DNA of 8,941 nucleotides from an uncultured Eubacteriales bacterium (GCA_900555375.1 USLC01000018.1:1-8941), one strand, 5' to 3'. Positions 1 to 6,044 are shown, counted from the first letter of the stretch. A program made the numbers and translations. The notes: generated from the sequence alone by a model not told the origin.

Positions 1-1
1 G

Positions 2-721
2 CCTGTATTTGACTGGACACGCTCTGATTTAAGTTACGAGCTTCCTGACGGCTCTTATGCCCTTGCTTATAAAGACGAAACAGTTCAAAAGATGAATCCT
101 CTGACGGGCGACTTATCGCTTCCCGGCTGGGACGCGAGCTATACCAAAGAAGATATGAAGGCTCTTCTTGAAAAGTACAAAAATATCTCTGAAGAGGATT
201 TGTGGAACAACCTTAAATACTTTCTTGACAGAGTTATAAAGGTTGCCGAAGAGGTGCATGTCAAAATGGCGATACACCCCGATGACCCGCCCTGGAACAT
301 CTTCGGACTGCCGAGAATTATAACAAACAAAAAGAATATCGAGCGTTTTTTAAAGCTGTATGACAGCCCGTATAACGGACTGACGCTGTGCAGCGGCTCG
401 CTTGGGGTTGACCCGAATAATGACATAGCCGATATGGTAAAAAGCTTTGCGGACAGAATTCACTTTGCACATATAAGAAATGTTAAAATAACAGGCAATA
501 AGTGCTTTGAAGAGGCAGGGCACAAAACCGAATGCGGCTCGCTCGACATATTCGGAATAATCAAGGCATACCACGACAGCGGTTTTGACGGATATATCCG
601 CCCCGACCACGGAAGAATGATATGGGGCGAGACCGGCAGACCGGGCTACGGACTTTATGACAGAGCCCTCGGCGCGGTATACATCGGCGGAATTTGGGAA
701 GCGCTTGACAGAATGCAATAA
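2..721 (+). CDS. uxuA: Mannonate dehydratase UxuA, 5' end cut by window
   Basis: Catalyses dehydration of D-mannonate to 2-keto-3-deoxy-D-gluconate, the last hexuronate-specific step of glucuronate breakdown in the cytoplasm. The reading frame is open from base 2 (PVFDWTRSDL, ELPDGS) to TAA at 719-721. That leaves 239 residues of a protein normally about 350-395 long, so roughly the first third lies outside the window. Family landmarks are visible: AIHPDDPPW, the CSGSLG cysteine motif, HFAHIRN, RPDHGR, and a GYGLYDRA stretch carrying the late conserved tyrosine. In characterised ManD/UxuA enzymes these His, Cys and Asp residues bind Mn2+ and the DH/Tyr pair is catalytic. The ATG at 92 is internal and is not the start. 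uxuB starts 27 bases downstream, so the two are probably co-transcribed. Identification is very secure. Confidence 0.95.
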   Translation, partial: PVFDWTRSDLSYELPDGSYALAYKDETVQKMNPLTGDLSLPGWDASYTKEDMKALLEKYKNISEEDLWNNLKYFLDRVIKVAEEVHVKMAIHPDDPPWNIFGLPRIITNKKNIERFLKLYDSPYNGLTLCSGSLGVDPNNDIADMVKSFADRIHFAHIRNVKITGNKCFEEAGHKTECGSLDIFGIIKAYHDSGFDGYIRPDHGRMIWGETGRPGYGLYDRALGAVYIGGIWEALDRMQ

Positions 722-748
722 TCTGATATAGGATAGGAGATAAAAAAG

Positions 749-1594
749 ATGAACTTACCGTTTAACATAGATTTAAATAATAAGGTTGCCGCGGTTACGG
801 GAGGCGGGGGAATCCTCTGTTCGGGATTTTCAAAGGTTTTGGCGCAATGCGGAGCAAAAGTTGCCGTTTTGGATCTCCGCGGCGAGAATGCACGGGCTGT
901 TGCCGATGAGATTAACAAAAGCGGCGGCGAGGCGATAGGAATTTCGGCAAATGTGCTTGACAAAGAAAGTCTTTTAAATGCCAAAAAAGAGATTAACGAA
1001 AAATTCGGCAAAATCGATATTTTGATTAACGGAGCGGGCGGAAATAACCCGAAGGGAACAACATCAAAAGACTATTACGAAGCGGGCGACGAGACAAAAG
1101 AAGACGTAAAAACCTTCTTTGACCTTGACCCCTCGGGGATAGAGTTTGTATTTAATCTGAACTTTTTAGGGACTCTTTTGCCGACTCAGGTATTTGCGCC
1201 CGACCTTATCGAAAATAAGGGAAGCATAATAAATATTTCGTCTATGAACGCATTTACTCCGCTTACCAGAATCCCTGCATACAGCGGTGCTAAGGCGGCC
1301 GTTTCAAACTTTACGCAATGGCTTGCCGTTCATTTTTCAAAGGTAGGGATAAGAGTGAACGCGATTGCGCCCGGCTTCTTTTTGACAGACCAGAACAGGG
1401 CTCTTTTAATAGACGAAAATGGCAATTATACCGAGCGTTCGCAGAAAATCGTAAACAATACGCCTATGGGACGTTTCGGCGAGACCGAAGAGCTTTCGGG
1501 CACGCTTTTGTGGCTGCTCTCTGACGGGGCAAGCTTTGTTGACGGTGTTGTTGTTCCCGTGGACGGCGGATTTTCGGCTTACAGCGGGGTATGA
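749..1594 (+). CDS. uxuB: SDR-type D-mannonate oxidoreductase (fructuronate reductase)
   Basis: NAD(P)-dependent short-chain dehydrogenase of 281 aa, inferred to reduce D-fructuronate to D-mannonate. It has a full classical SDR fold: the nucleotide-binding glycine motif TGGGGILCSG (residues 17-26), an NGAGG in place of NNAG (94-98), the catalytic Ser of NISSMN (164/165), YSGAK with Tyr178 and Lys182, and the NAIAPG segment (204-209). The TGGGG-I-L-C glycine motif resembles the Bacillus YjmF/UxuB-like mannonate oxidoreductases. These are SDRs, unrelated in fold to the long-chain UxuB of E. coli. The start ATG follows TAGGAGA (734-740) by 8 bases. It sits between uxuA and uxaC and shares a 4-base ATGA overlap with uxaC, so translation is probably coupled. 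Substrate assignment rests mainly on this context. The SDR call itself is certain. Confidence 0.9.
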   Translation: MNLPFNIDLNNKVAAVTGGGGILCSGFSKVLAQCGAKVAVLDLRGENARAVADEINKSGGEAIGISANVLDKESLLNAKKEINEKFGKIDILINGAGGNNPKGTTSKDYYEAGDETKEDVKTFFDLDPSGIEFVFNLNFLGTLLPTQVFAPDLIENKGSIINISSMNAFTPLTRIPAYSGAKAAVSNFTQWLAVHFSKVGIRVNAIAPGFFLTDQNRALLIDENGNYTERSQKIVNNTPMGRFGETEELSGTLLWLLSDGASFVDGVVVPVDGGFSAYSGV

Positions 1595-2967
1595 GTAAAA
1601 TGGGTATAATCAACGATAACTTTATGCTTAAAAATAAAACTGCGGAAAGGCTTTATCACAGCTTTGCGGTTAACTTGCCGATAATCGACTATCATTGTCA
1701 CTTAGACCCCAAGATGATAGCTGACGACCATCACTTTAGTGACGCGTATGAGCTTTTTCTCGGCGGTGACCACTATAAATGGCGGCAGATGCGCTCCTTC
1801 GGGATTGATGAAGAGTATATAACGGGCGGCGCGGACAGATATGAAAAGTGGCTTGGGTTTGCAAAATTGATGCCATATCTTATAGGAAATCCGCTGTATC
1901 ATTGGACGGCGCTTGAGCTTAAACGCTATTTTGATATTGATAAGCCACTTTGCGAAAAAACAGCAAAAGAAATCTGGGATATTTGCAATGAAAAGCTAAA
2001 AGACAGTGGCTTTTCGGCAAGGAATCTGATACTTAAATCAAATGTTGAGGTCATCTGCACAACAGATGACCCTGCCGATGATTTAAAGTATCATAAAAAG
2101 CTGCTCTCTGACGGCTTTAAAACAAAGGTTCTGCCGACTTTCAGACCCGATAAGGCGATGAATATAGATAAAGACGGTTTTGCCGAATATATAAAAGAGG
2201 CAGGCGTATGCAGCTTTACGGAGCTTGTAAGGTGGCTTGAATCAAGAGCCCGATATTTTAATCAAAACGGCTGCCGCTTAAGCGACCATTCGCTTGAAAG
2301 TGTTCCCTGTTTAATCGGTGACGCAAGCACCGCATTTGAAAAACGTATGTTGGGCAAGGCACTTACGCAGGAGGAGACGGAAATATTTAAAACCGCAGTT
2401 CTTTCAGAGTGCGCAAAAATATACTCGCGCTTGGGCTGGACTATGCAGCTGCATATCGGGGCGATGAGAAACAATAATTCAAAGATGTTTAAAAGCCTTG
2501 GCGCGGATACGGGTTTTGATTCTATAAACGATCTGTGCATTGCCGAAAAGCTGTCCGGGCTGCTTGACAGCCTCAGCAGAGATGAAATACTTCCGAAAAC
2601 GATATTATACACACTAAACCCAAAGGATAACTATGTTCTCGGCTCGATGATAGGGAACTTTCAAAGCGGACCGATATGCGGGAAGCTTCAGTTTGGTTCG
2701 GGCTGGTGGTTCAATGATAATTTTGACGGTATGAAGGCACAGCTTAAAGCCCTCGGAAACCTTGGGGTTTTGGGCAAGTTTATCGGAATGCTGACCGATT
2801 CGCGAAGCTTTGTGTCATATCCCAGACACGAATACTTCAGACGGATTTTGTGTAACCTTTTGGGTGAGTGGACAGAGAACGGAATGTATCCCGATGACCC
2901 TGACAGCCTGAGAGAAATCGTTGAGGGTATATCATACAAAAACGCAAAGGAATATTTTAAGTTTTAA
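1591..2967 (+). CDS. uxaC: Uronate (glucuronate/galacturonate) isomerase UxaC
   Basis: Isomerises D-glucuronate to D-fructuronate (and D-galacturonate to D-tagaturonate), the entry step of the pathway completed by UxuB and UxuA. The 458 aa length is close to the usual 465-470. It belongs to the amidohydrolase-like superfamily: PIIDYHCHLDP gives the HxH metal motif at His35/His37, followed by GDHYKWRQMRSFGI (59-72), which is highly characteristic of UxaC. Further family blocks are CTTDDPADD, QLHIGAMRNNN, and MLTDSRSFVSYPRHEYFRR near the C-terminus. The first ATG overlaps the uxuB stop (ATGA), which suggests translational coupling. A second in-frame ATG at codon 4 is an equally possible start. 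It is the last gene of the operon, with an intrinsic terminator 21 bases after the stop codon. No transporter, KDG kinase or regulator is visible inside the window. Confidence 0.96.
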   Translation: MSKMGIINDNFMLKNKTAERLYHSFAVNLPIIDYHCHLDPKMIADDHHFSDAYELFLGGDHYKWRQMRSFGIDEEYITGGADRYEKWLGFAKLMPYLIGNPLYHWTALELKRYFDIDKPLCEKTAKEIWDICNEKLKDSGFSARNLILKSNVEVICTTDDPADDLKYHKKLLSDGFKTKVLPTFRPDKAMNIDKDGFAEYIKEAGVCSFTELVRWLESRARYFNQNGCRLSDHSLESVPCLIGDASTAFEKRMLGKALTQEETEIFKTAVLSECAKIYSRLGWTMQLHIGAMRNNNSKMFKSLGADTGFDSINDLCIAEKLSGLLDSLSRDEILPKTILYTLNPKDNYVLGSMIGNFQSGPICGKLQFGSGWWFNDNFDGMKAQLKALGNLGVLGKFIGMLTDSRSFVSYPRHEYFRRILCNLLGEWTENGMYPDDPDSLREIVEGISYKNAKEYFKF

Positions 2968-2988
2968 ACGCTTTGCTGTGAATTAAAT

Positions 2989-3029
2989 AAAAAAGAGGAG
3001 AAAAGTTTTTGACTTTTCTCCTCTTTTTT
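2989..3029 (+). terminator. Intrinsic terminator of the uxuA-uxuB-uxaC operon
   Basis: A perfect 18-bp inverted repeat pairs 2989-3006 with 3012-3029 around a 5-base loop (TTTTG). The outer six pairs are A:T, so the right arm itself ends in TTTTTT and serves as the U-tract. The hairpin lies 21 bases after the uxaC stop. Because the arms are A-rich and T-rich symmetrically, it could also stop transcription from the other strand, but no minus-strand gene lies close by. It separates the sugar-acid operon from the lysis cassette, so the cassette needs its own promoter or read-through. Confidence 0.9.
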
Positions 3030-3179
3030 ATATGCGGCACTGCACGGCACTAACAAAAGTATTATATTATAGTAGCAGGAGGAAAATTTCAATATTAAGT
3101 GTGAGAGGCAAATGTGCCGAAGCCTGTGCCGCGGCGGACGCCGCGTTGCGTATCACACGCTGAAAGGAATGGTAATAAA
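3030..3179 (+). promoter_or_regulatory. Structured leader of the lysis cassette, with possible small ORF
   Basis: These 150 bases lie between the uxaC terminator and the xhlA-like gene. A 7-base direct repeat CGGCACT occurs at 3035-3041 and 3045-3051, one helical turn apart. AT-rich -10-like sequences follow (TATTAT 3065-3070, TATAGT 3068-3073) without a recognisable -35. The second repeat copy sits where a -35 would be, which would fit an activator-dependent promoter. A strong AGGAGG lies at 3077-3082 with no ATG at proper distance. Nine bases on, an ATA codon opens a 23-codon frame ending in TGA (3161-3163); its first usual start is GTG at 3101. The RNA can also fold: GTGTGA 3099-3104 with TCACAC 3153-3158, enclosing AGGC/GCCT (3106-3109 with 3122-3125) and CGCGGC/GCCGCG (3130-3135 with 3140-3145). 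I do not recognise a known riboswitch class. Function is inferred only. Confidence 0.35.
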
Positions 3180-3443
3180 ATGGATGAACAAAAAATTTAT
3201 GAAAGAATGACCTCCGTTGAACAGTCGGTTAAATCAGCACATCACCGTATAGATGAGATGGCTGAGGGAAGCAAAAATGTAACTGAAATTCTGGTTGAAA
3301 TGAAGTATATGCGCCGCGACTTAAATGAGCTTCTGGAGAGAGTGGGCACTATCGAAAAGAGACCGGGAAGAAAGTATGACATTATAATCAGCGCGGTTAT
3401 AACGGCGCTTGTTGCGGCGGCTGTCAGTTTTTTTATAAAATAG
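3180..3443 (+). CDS. XhlA-like phage lysis-associated membrane protein
   Basis: Small tail-anchored protein of 87 aa resembling the phage hemolysin XhlA family, which acts with a holin and an endolysin during host lysis. Residues 1-62 are hydrophilic and helical (IYERMTSVEQSVKSAHHRID and a following coiled-coil-like stretch). A basic RPGRKYD turn comes next, then a single hydrophobic segment (about 67-86, IIISAVITALVAAAVSFFI) ending in Lys. This is the usual XhlA layout. The ATG at 3180 is chosen because GAAAGGA (3162-3168) lies 11 bases upstream and the protein then begins MDEQKIYERM. A longer GTG start at 3114 would run through the structured leader and add an unlikely Arg/Pro-rich tail. 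The gene is followed by the holin and amidase genes on the same strand. Family assignment is by pattern, without a database search. Confidence 0.78.
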   Translation: MDEQKIYERMTSVEQSVKSAHHRIDEMAEGSKNVTEILVEMKYMRRDLNELLERVGTIEKRPGRKYDIIISAVITALVAAAVSFFIK

Positions 3444-3475
3444 CGTTTTAAGTGCGCGGAAAGGAGGTGGATTTA

Positions 3476-3742
3476 ATGAAGATTACGGCAGGTACAATCG
3501 CAAGGACGGTAATTTTGATTCTTGCCCTTATAAATCAGGTGCTTACCGCAACGGGGCATTGTATGATTGACGTTTCGGACGATAATATAAATACGCTTAT
3601 TTCGACGGCGTTTACTATTGTTTCGGCAATTATTGCGTGGTGGAAGAACAACAGCTTTACCCGTGCGGCAATCACCGCGGACGAGGTGTTAAAGAATGAA
3701 AAGTCCGCAGCGGAGGAAAAAGAGAAAAAGGAGGTTTTGTAA
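3476..3742 (+). CDS. Phage holin, SPP1-type
   Basis: Membrane protein of 88 aa, inferred to form the membrane lesion that frees or activates the endolysin. Two hydrophobic segments are evident: about residues 8-27 (ARTVILILALINQVLTATG) and 40-57 (TLISTAFTIVSAIIAWW). A short loop with Asp35/Asp36 joins them. WWKNNSFTRAA follows, and a highly charged Lys/Glu C-terminus ends the protein. The KITAGTIAR N-terminus and the WWKNNSFT block are typical of SPP1-type holins in Firmicutes phages. The ATG at 3476 follows AAAGGAGGT (3460-3468) with 7-base spacing. A GTG at 3452 that adds eight residues lies upstream of that site and is rejected. The stop is one base before the amidase start codon, so the two are almost certainly co-translated. 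Confidence 0.85.
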   Translation: MKITAGTIARTVILILALINQVLTATGHCMIDVSDDNINTLISTAFTIVSAIIAWWKNNSFTRAAITADEVLKNEKSAAEEKEKKEVL

Positions 3743-3743
3743 A

Positions 3744-4589
3744 ATGAAGATAGGTATAAACTGCGGACACACAGTATCGGGTACCGTCGGCAGCGGCGCT
3801 GTCGGACTTTTAAACGAGAGTGACGAGACGCGCGCGGTAGGCTATACGCTTATGCGGAAGCTTAAAGAGAAAGGCGTATCCGTTGTGGATTGCACCGATA
3901 ATAATTCGCCTACTGTCTCGGATAATCTTAAAAGGATATGCGATAAAGCCAACGCACAGCCGCTGGATATGTTTCTGTCGATTCATTTTAACTCGGGCGG
4001 CGGCAAAGGCTCTGAGGCGTGCACCTACGGCGGCAGAGACTGCGCAAAAGCAAGCGTTCTCCTCGGTGCGCTGAACCGTTTGGGATTTGTAAACCGCGGA
4101 ATAAAAGACAGGTCCGGTCTTTATGTGGTGCGGCACACAACGGCTCCGGCGTGTCTCTTAGAGGTTTGCTTTGTGGATACCGAGCAGGACGCAAGACTTT
4201 ATAAAAGTCTTGGCGCTGATAAAATTGCCGATGAGATGTGCAAAGCCATATTAGGCGAAAATTCAGGCGGAGAGGAGGAGATGACAGTGACGCAGTATGA
4301 AGAATTGAAAAATGAAATATCAGACCTGACCGAAACCGTTAAAGTTCTTGCGGCAGAGGTAGGCGACATTAAAAATCCGATGATATATAACTATATTGAT
4401 GACAATATGCCCGATTGGGCACAGCCGACGGTTAAAAAGCTGGTTGACAAGGGGTTTTTAAAAGGAGGAGACGAAGGTCTGGGACTTACGGACGAGATGC
4501 TTAGAATTTTAACGATAAGCGACCGTGCGGGCGTTTTTGACAGAAAAAACAAGGGGCGGCTCATTTTTATGAGCCGCCCCGACTTATAA
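3744..4589 (+). CDS. N-acetylmuramoyl-L-alanine amidase (endolysin), Amidase_3
   Basis: Zinc amidase of 281 aa that cleaves the lactoyl-peptide bond of peptidoglycan. The N-terminal Amidase_3 domain (about 1-170) has all expected zinc and catalytic residues: His9 (INCGHT), Glu25 (NESDE), His81 (SIHFNS) and Glu140 (LLEVCF). A Gly/Glu linker (171-179) and a helical, coiled-coil-like stretch (181-208) follow. The C-terminal domain (about 213-266, NMPDWAQPTVKKLVDKGFLK then TDEMLRILTISDRAG) resembles the wall-binding module of clostridial endolysins. There is no signal peptide, as expected for a holin-dependent enzyme. The start follows AAAGGAGGT (3727-3735). An earlier frame start at 3696 lies inside the holin gene and is rejected. 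The last 15 or so residues are encoded across a hairpin that looks like the terminator of the convergent gene. The stop lies 4 bases from that gene's stop. Confidence 0.9.
   Translation: MKIGINCGHTVSGTVGSGAVGLLNESDETRAVGYTLMRKLKEKGVSVVDCTDNNSPTVSDNLKRICDKANAQPLDMFLSIHFNSGGGKGSEACTYGGRDCAKASVLLGALNRLGFVNRGIKDRSGLYVVRHTTAPACLLEVCFVDTEQDARLYKSLGADKIADEMCKAILGENSGGEEEMTVTQYEELKNEISDLTETVKVLAAEVGDIKNPMIYNYIDDNMPDWAQPTVKKLVDKGFLKGGDEGLGLTDEMLRILTISDRAGVFDRKNKGRLIFMSRPDL
4269..4289 (+). promoter_or_regulatory. Candidate internal ribosome binding site and start in the amidase gene
   Basis: The linker between the catalytic and wall-binding domains is encoded by GGAGAGGAGGAG (4269-4280), directly followed by an in-frame ATG (4281, Met180) and, two codons on, a GTG (4287). 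GGAGAGG is spaced about 5 bases from the ATG, and AGGAGG (4273-4278) 8 bases from the GTG. Starting here would give a product of roughly 100 aa with the helical stretch and the wall-binding domain but no catalytic part. Clostridial phage endolysins such as CTP1L and CD27L are known to make such a secondary product. The caveat is that a Gly/Glu linker produces GGAGGAG-like DNA by codon choice alone. Confidence 0.4.
4543..4580 (-). terminator. Intrinsic terminator of the minus-strand kinase-like gene, inside the amidase CDS
   Basis: A 12-bp perfect inverted repeat pairs GGGGCGGCTCAT (4553-4564) with ATGAGCCGCCCC (4569-4580) around a 4-base loop. Read on the minus strand, the stem is followed by TTGTTTTTT (4552 down to about 4544), a good U-tract. 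It starts 14 bases after the kinase-like gene's stop. Read on the plus strand, the hairpin is followed by GACTTATAAAA, a poor U-tract, so it looks oriented for the minus-strand gene. It lies wholly inside the last codons of the convergent amidase gene. Confidence 0.7.
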
Positions 4590-4593
4590 AAAT

Positions 4594-5424
4594 TCATCCC
4601 TGCTCGCCGAATTTCTCTTTCAGCAAGGGTGCCGCAAGCAAAGAAAGGGCAAAATCCGTATCGATATCCGCCTCGCATACTTCATTAAAGCCTATATCGT
4701 CTTTCTTTTGAGGAATGGTTATGATAAATTCCGCTCCTTTGCCGGACAGACATTCTATGCTTCCGCCCATATCGACTGCGGCTTTATATGATGCCTTAAG
4801 TCCAAGCCCGACAGACATAAATCCGCCCGATTCCTCAATCTCCTCACGCGTTATAACCGAGTTATTCGGTATAAAGAGAGTACGGCGCTTTGCCGCGCTT
4901 ATTCCGCTTCCGTTGTCTTTATACGAAATAATAAAGTTGTTTTGCTTTACGGATGCATTAATATTAACAGTCTTTTCGCGGCGCTTCGTATGAAGAATCG
5001 AATTTGATATAAGATTAAAAATGATAAAGCTCATAAGCTTAACATCAAAAACTGCGTACGCACTGCGCTTTTCGCAGTCAATGTAAAATTCGATACGTGA
5101 ATCTCTGAAAAGCTTATGCGTATACTTTACAACCGAACGAAGAAAATGCCTTACGTCATAGCTTGCAAAGTGCGTGTTAAGCTTTCCGCCGTCATACAAA
5201 ATCGAGATATTATGAATGGTTGACATCATTTTGCGCTCATACAGATATGTTCTGTGAATATCAATAAGCTGCTCGGGCTCAAGGTTTTCAGAGTACATAA
5301 GCGCCTGAAGGATAGACGATGTCTTAATCATCATTTTATCAACAGCCCAGCGCATACATTCAGCGGGAGTGAGTATGTTTTTATTGTAATTATTTTTGTC
5401 GAAAGTTATTTTCGCGTTATCCAT
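4594..5424 (-). CDS. Soluble histidine-kinase-like ATPase without clear phospho-acceptor His
   Basis: Protein of 276 aa with a GHKL/HATPase_c domain in its second half: N-box FNLISNSILHT (136-146), G1 box DNGSGI (170-175), G2 box GLGL (206-209) and GKGAEF (228-233). The first half is helical, and residues 60-83 resemble the second helix of a kinase dimerisation domain (STIHNISILYDGGKL). The position expected for the H-E/D-x-x-x-P motif in the first helix (about 25-43) has no histidine. There is no membrane segment, PAS or receiver domain. A C-terminal tail of about 35 residues follows the ATPase domain. The ATG at 5424 is chosen because AGAGGTG lies 9 bases upstream; the GTG at 5436 falls inside that site. 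It follows the lipoprotein gene by 37 bases, and no response regulator is nearby. It may act as a sensor with an atypical acceptor, a kinase regulator or an anti-sigma-like ATPase; its target is unknown. Confidence 0.75.
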   Translation of the reverse strand: MDNAKITFDKNNYNKNILTPAECMRWAVDKMMIKTSSILQALMYSENLEPEQLIDIHRTYLYERKMMSTIHNISILYDGGKLNTHFASYDVRHFLRSVVKYTHKLFRDSRIEFYIDCEKRSAYAVFDVKLMSFIIFNLISNSILHTKRREKTVNINASVKQNNFIISYKDNGSGISAAKRRTLFIPNNSVITREEIEESGGFMSVGLGLKASYKAAVDMGGSIECLSGKGAEFIITIPQKKDDIGFNEVCEADIDTDFALSLLAAPLLKEKFGEQG

Positions 5425-5461
5425 AGTATATTTCACCTCTTAAGCCGAAAACCGTATTTGT

Positions 5462-5908
5462 TTAATCGCTGATCGATATAAGCTGCGCTTCAAGCCGGTC
5501 TACCTGCTTTTCCTGATCGGCGGTAAGGTTTCTGCTTCGCAAAACTTTTATAAGAGCCTTGGCATCGTCAATGTTTCCGTCATTTATAAGCTCTTTGGCG
5601 TCACGGATATTGTTGTCAATCTCTGTTTTATCGCTTTGCGGAGTTCTGTCTTTGTTTGAATAATCCTGCGCGGCGGATTTGTCGTCTTTGCCATCGTCTT
5701 GATTTTGGCTGTCGTTTTGATTGCCGCTGTCCGCGTTCTCTGTGGCTTCATCGCCGTTTTGGGCGTTGTCTTTGTCAGCCGAGGCGGTGGGAATGTCTCC
5801 GATTGACGCGTCCGAGTCCGTGCCCTGCTTCTTCTTTCCGCACGATGCGCAGGTTATAACCATAGCAAGGCAAAGCAGAGCGGTAATTGTTCTTTTAATA
5901 TTCTTCAT
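5462..5908 (-). CDS. Small predicted lipoprotein with Asp/Asn/Gln-rich linker and TPR-like C-terminus
   Basis: Predicted lipoprotein of 148 aa; I do not recognise a named family. A type II signal peptide is visible: MKNIKRT, a hydrophobic core (about 8-19), then TCASCGKKK, with Cys23 the likely lipidated residue (Cys20 possible). Residues 24-95 are a low-complexity, acidic, disordered stretch dominated by Asp, Asn, Gln, Ser and Lys. Residues 96-148 form a helical segment (NIRDAKELINDGNIDDAKAL, then SRNLTADQEKQVDRLEAQL) that looks like a TPR-type helical pair. It would sit outside the membrane, with the linker spanning part of the wall. The ATG at 5908 follows AGAGGTG with 6-base spacing. A GTG three codons earlier lies within that site and is rejected. 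It is the first gene of a two-gene unit with the kinase-like protein, so it could be linked to an envelope signal, though nothing proves this. Confidence 0.75.
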   Translation of the reverse strand: MKNIKRTITALLCLAMVITCASCGKKKQGTDSDASIGDIPTASADKDNAQNGDEATENADSGNQNDSQNQDDGKDDKSAAQDYSNKDRTPQSDKTEIDNNIRDAKELINDGNIDDAKALIKVLRSRNLTADQEKQVDRLEAQLISISD

Positions 5909-5971
5909 AAAAAACACCTCTTAAATCACTCTTTTGAATTTATTGCGTATAATTATTATGGCATATACTTT

Positions 5972-6000
5972 ATTGTATGACATTTTTGATAAAAAATCAA
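5972..6000 (-). promoter_or_regulatory. Predicted sigma-A promoter of the lipoprotein/kinase-like unit
   Basis: On the minus strand a -35 TTGATT (6000-5995) and a -10 TACAAT (5977-5972) are separated by exactly 17 bases. This would start transcription near 5965 and leave a leader of about 57 bases before the lipoprotein ATG. The match is 4/6 and 5/6 to consensus. The surrounding DNA is AT-rich, so chance matches are possible. Confidence 0.5.
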
Positions 6001-6044
6001 GTAAAACATTAAAAATTTATCGTGTAACACACAAAATTTGCAAT

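Noticed and set aside
350..718. Minus-strand open frame opposite uxuA (and similar ones opposite uxaC, cysS and the amidase)
   Set aside because: They lie antisense to well-recognised genes, lack ribosome binding sites and show no family motifs.
749..1594. Calling the SDR a generic 3-oxoacyl-ACP reductase or sugar dehydrogenase
   Set aside because: Its glycine motif and its place between uxuA and uxaC fit the Firmicutes mannonate oxidoreductase better.
3114..3179. Longer GTG start for the xhlA-like gene adding 22 residues
   Set aside because: The extra segment is Arg/Pro-rich, lies in the folded leader and has no ribosome binding site; ATG 3180 has a good one.
2968..4590. Integrated prophage with attachment sites
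   Set aside because: Only lysis genes are present; no integrase, no tRNA target and no matching direct repeats were found at the two borders.
5425..5436. GTG start at 5436 for the kinase-like gene (and likewise 5917 for the lipoprotein)
   Set aside because: Both GTG codons fall inside the AGAGGTG ribosome binding site of the ATG that follows.
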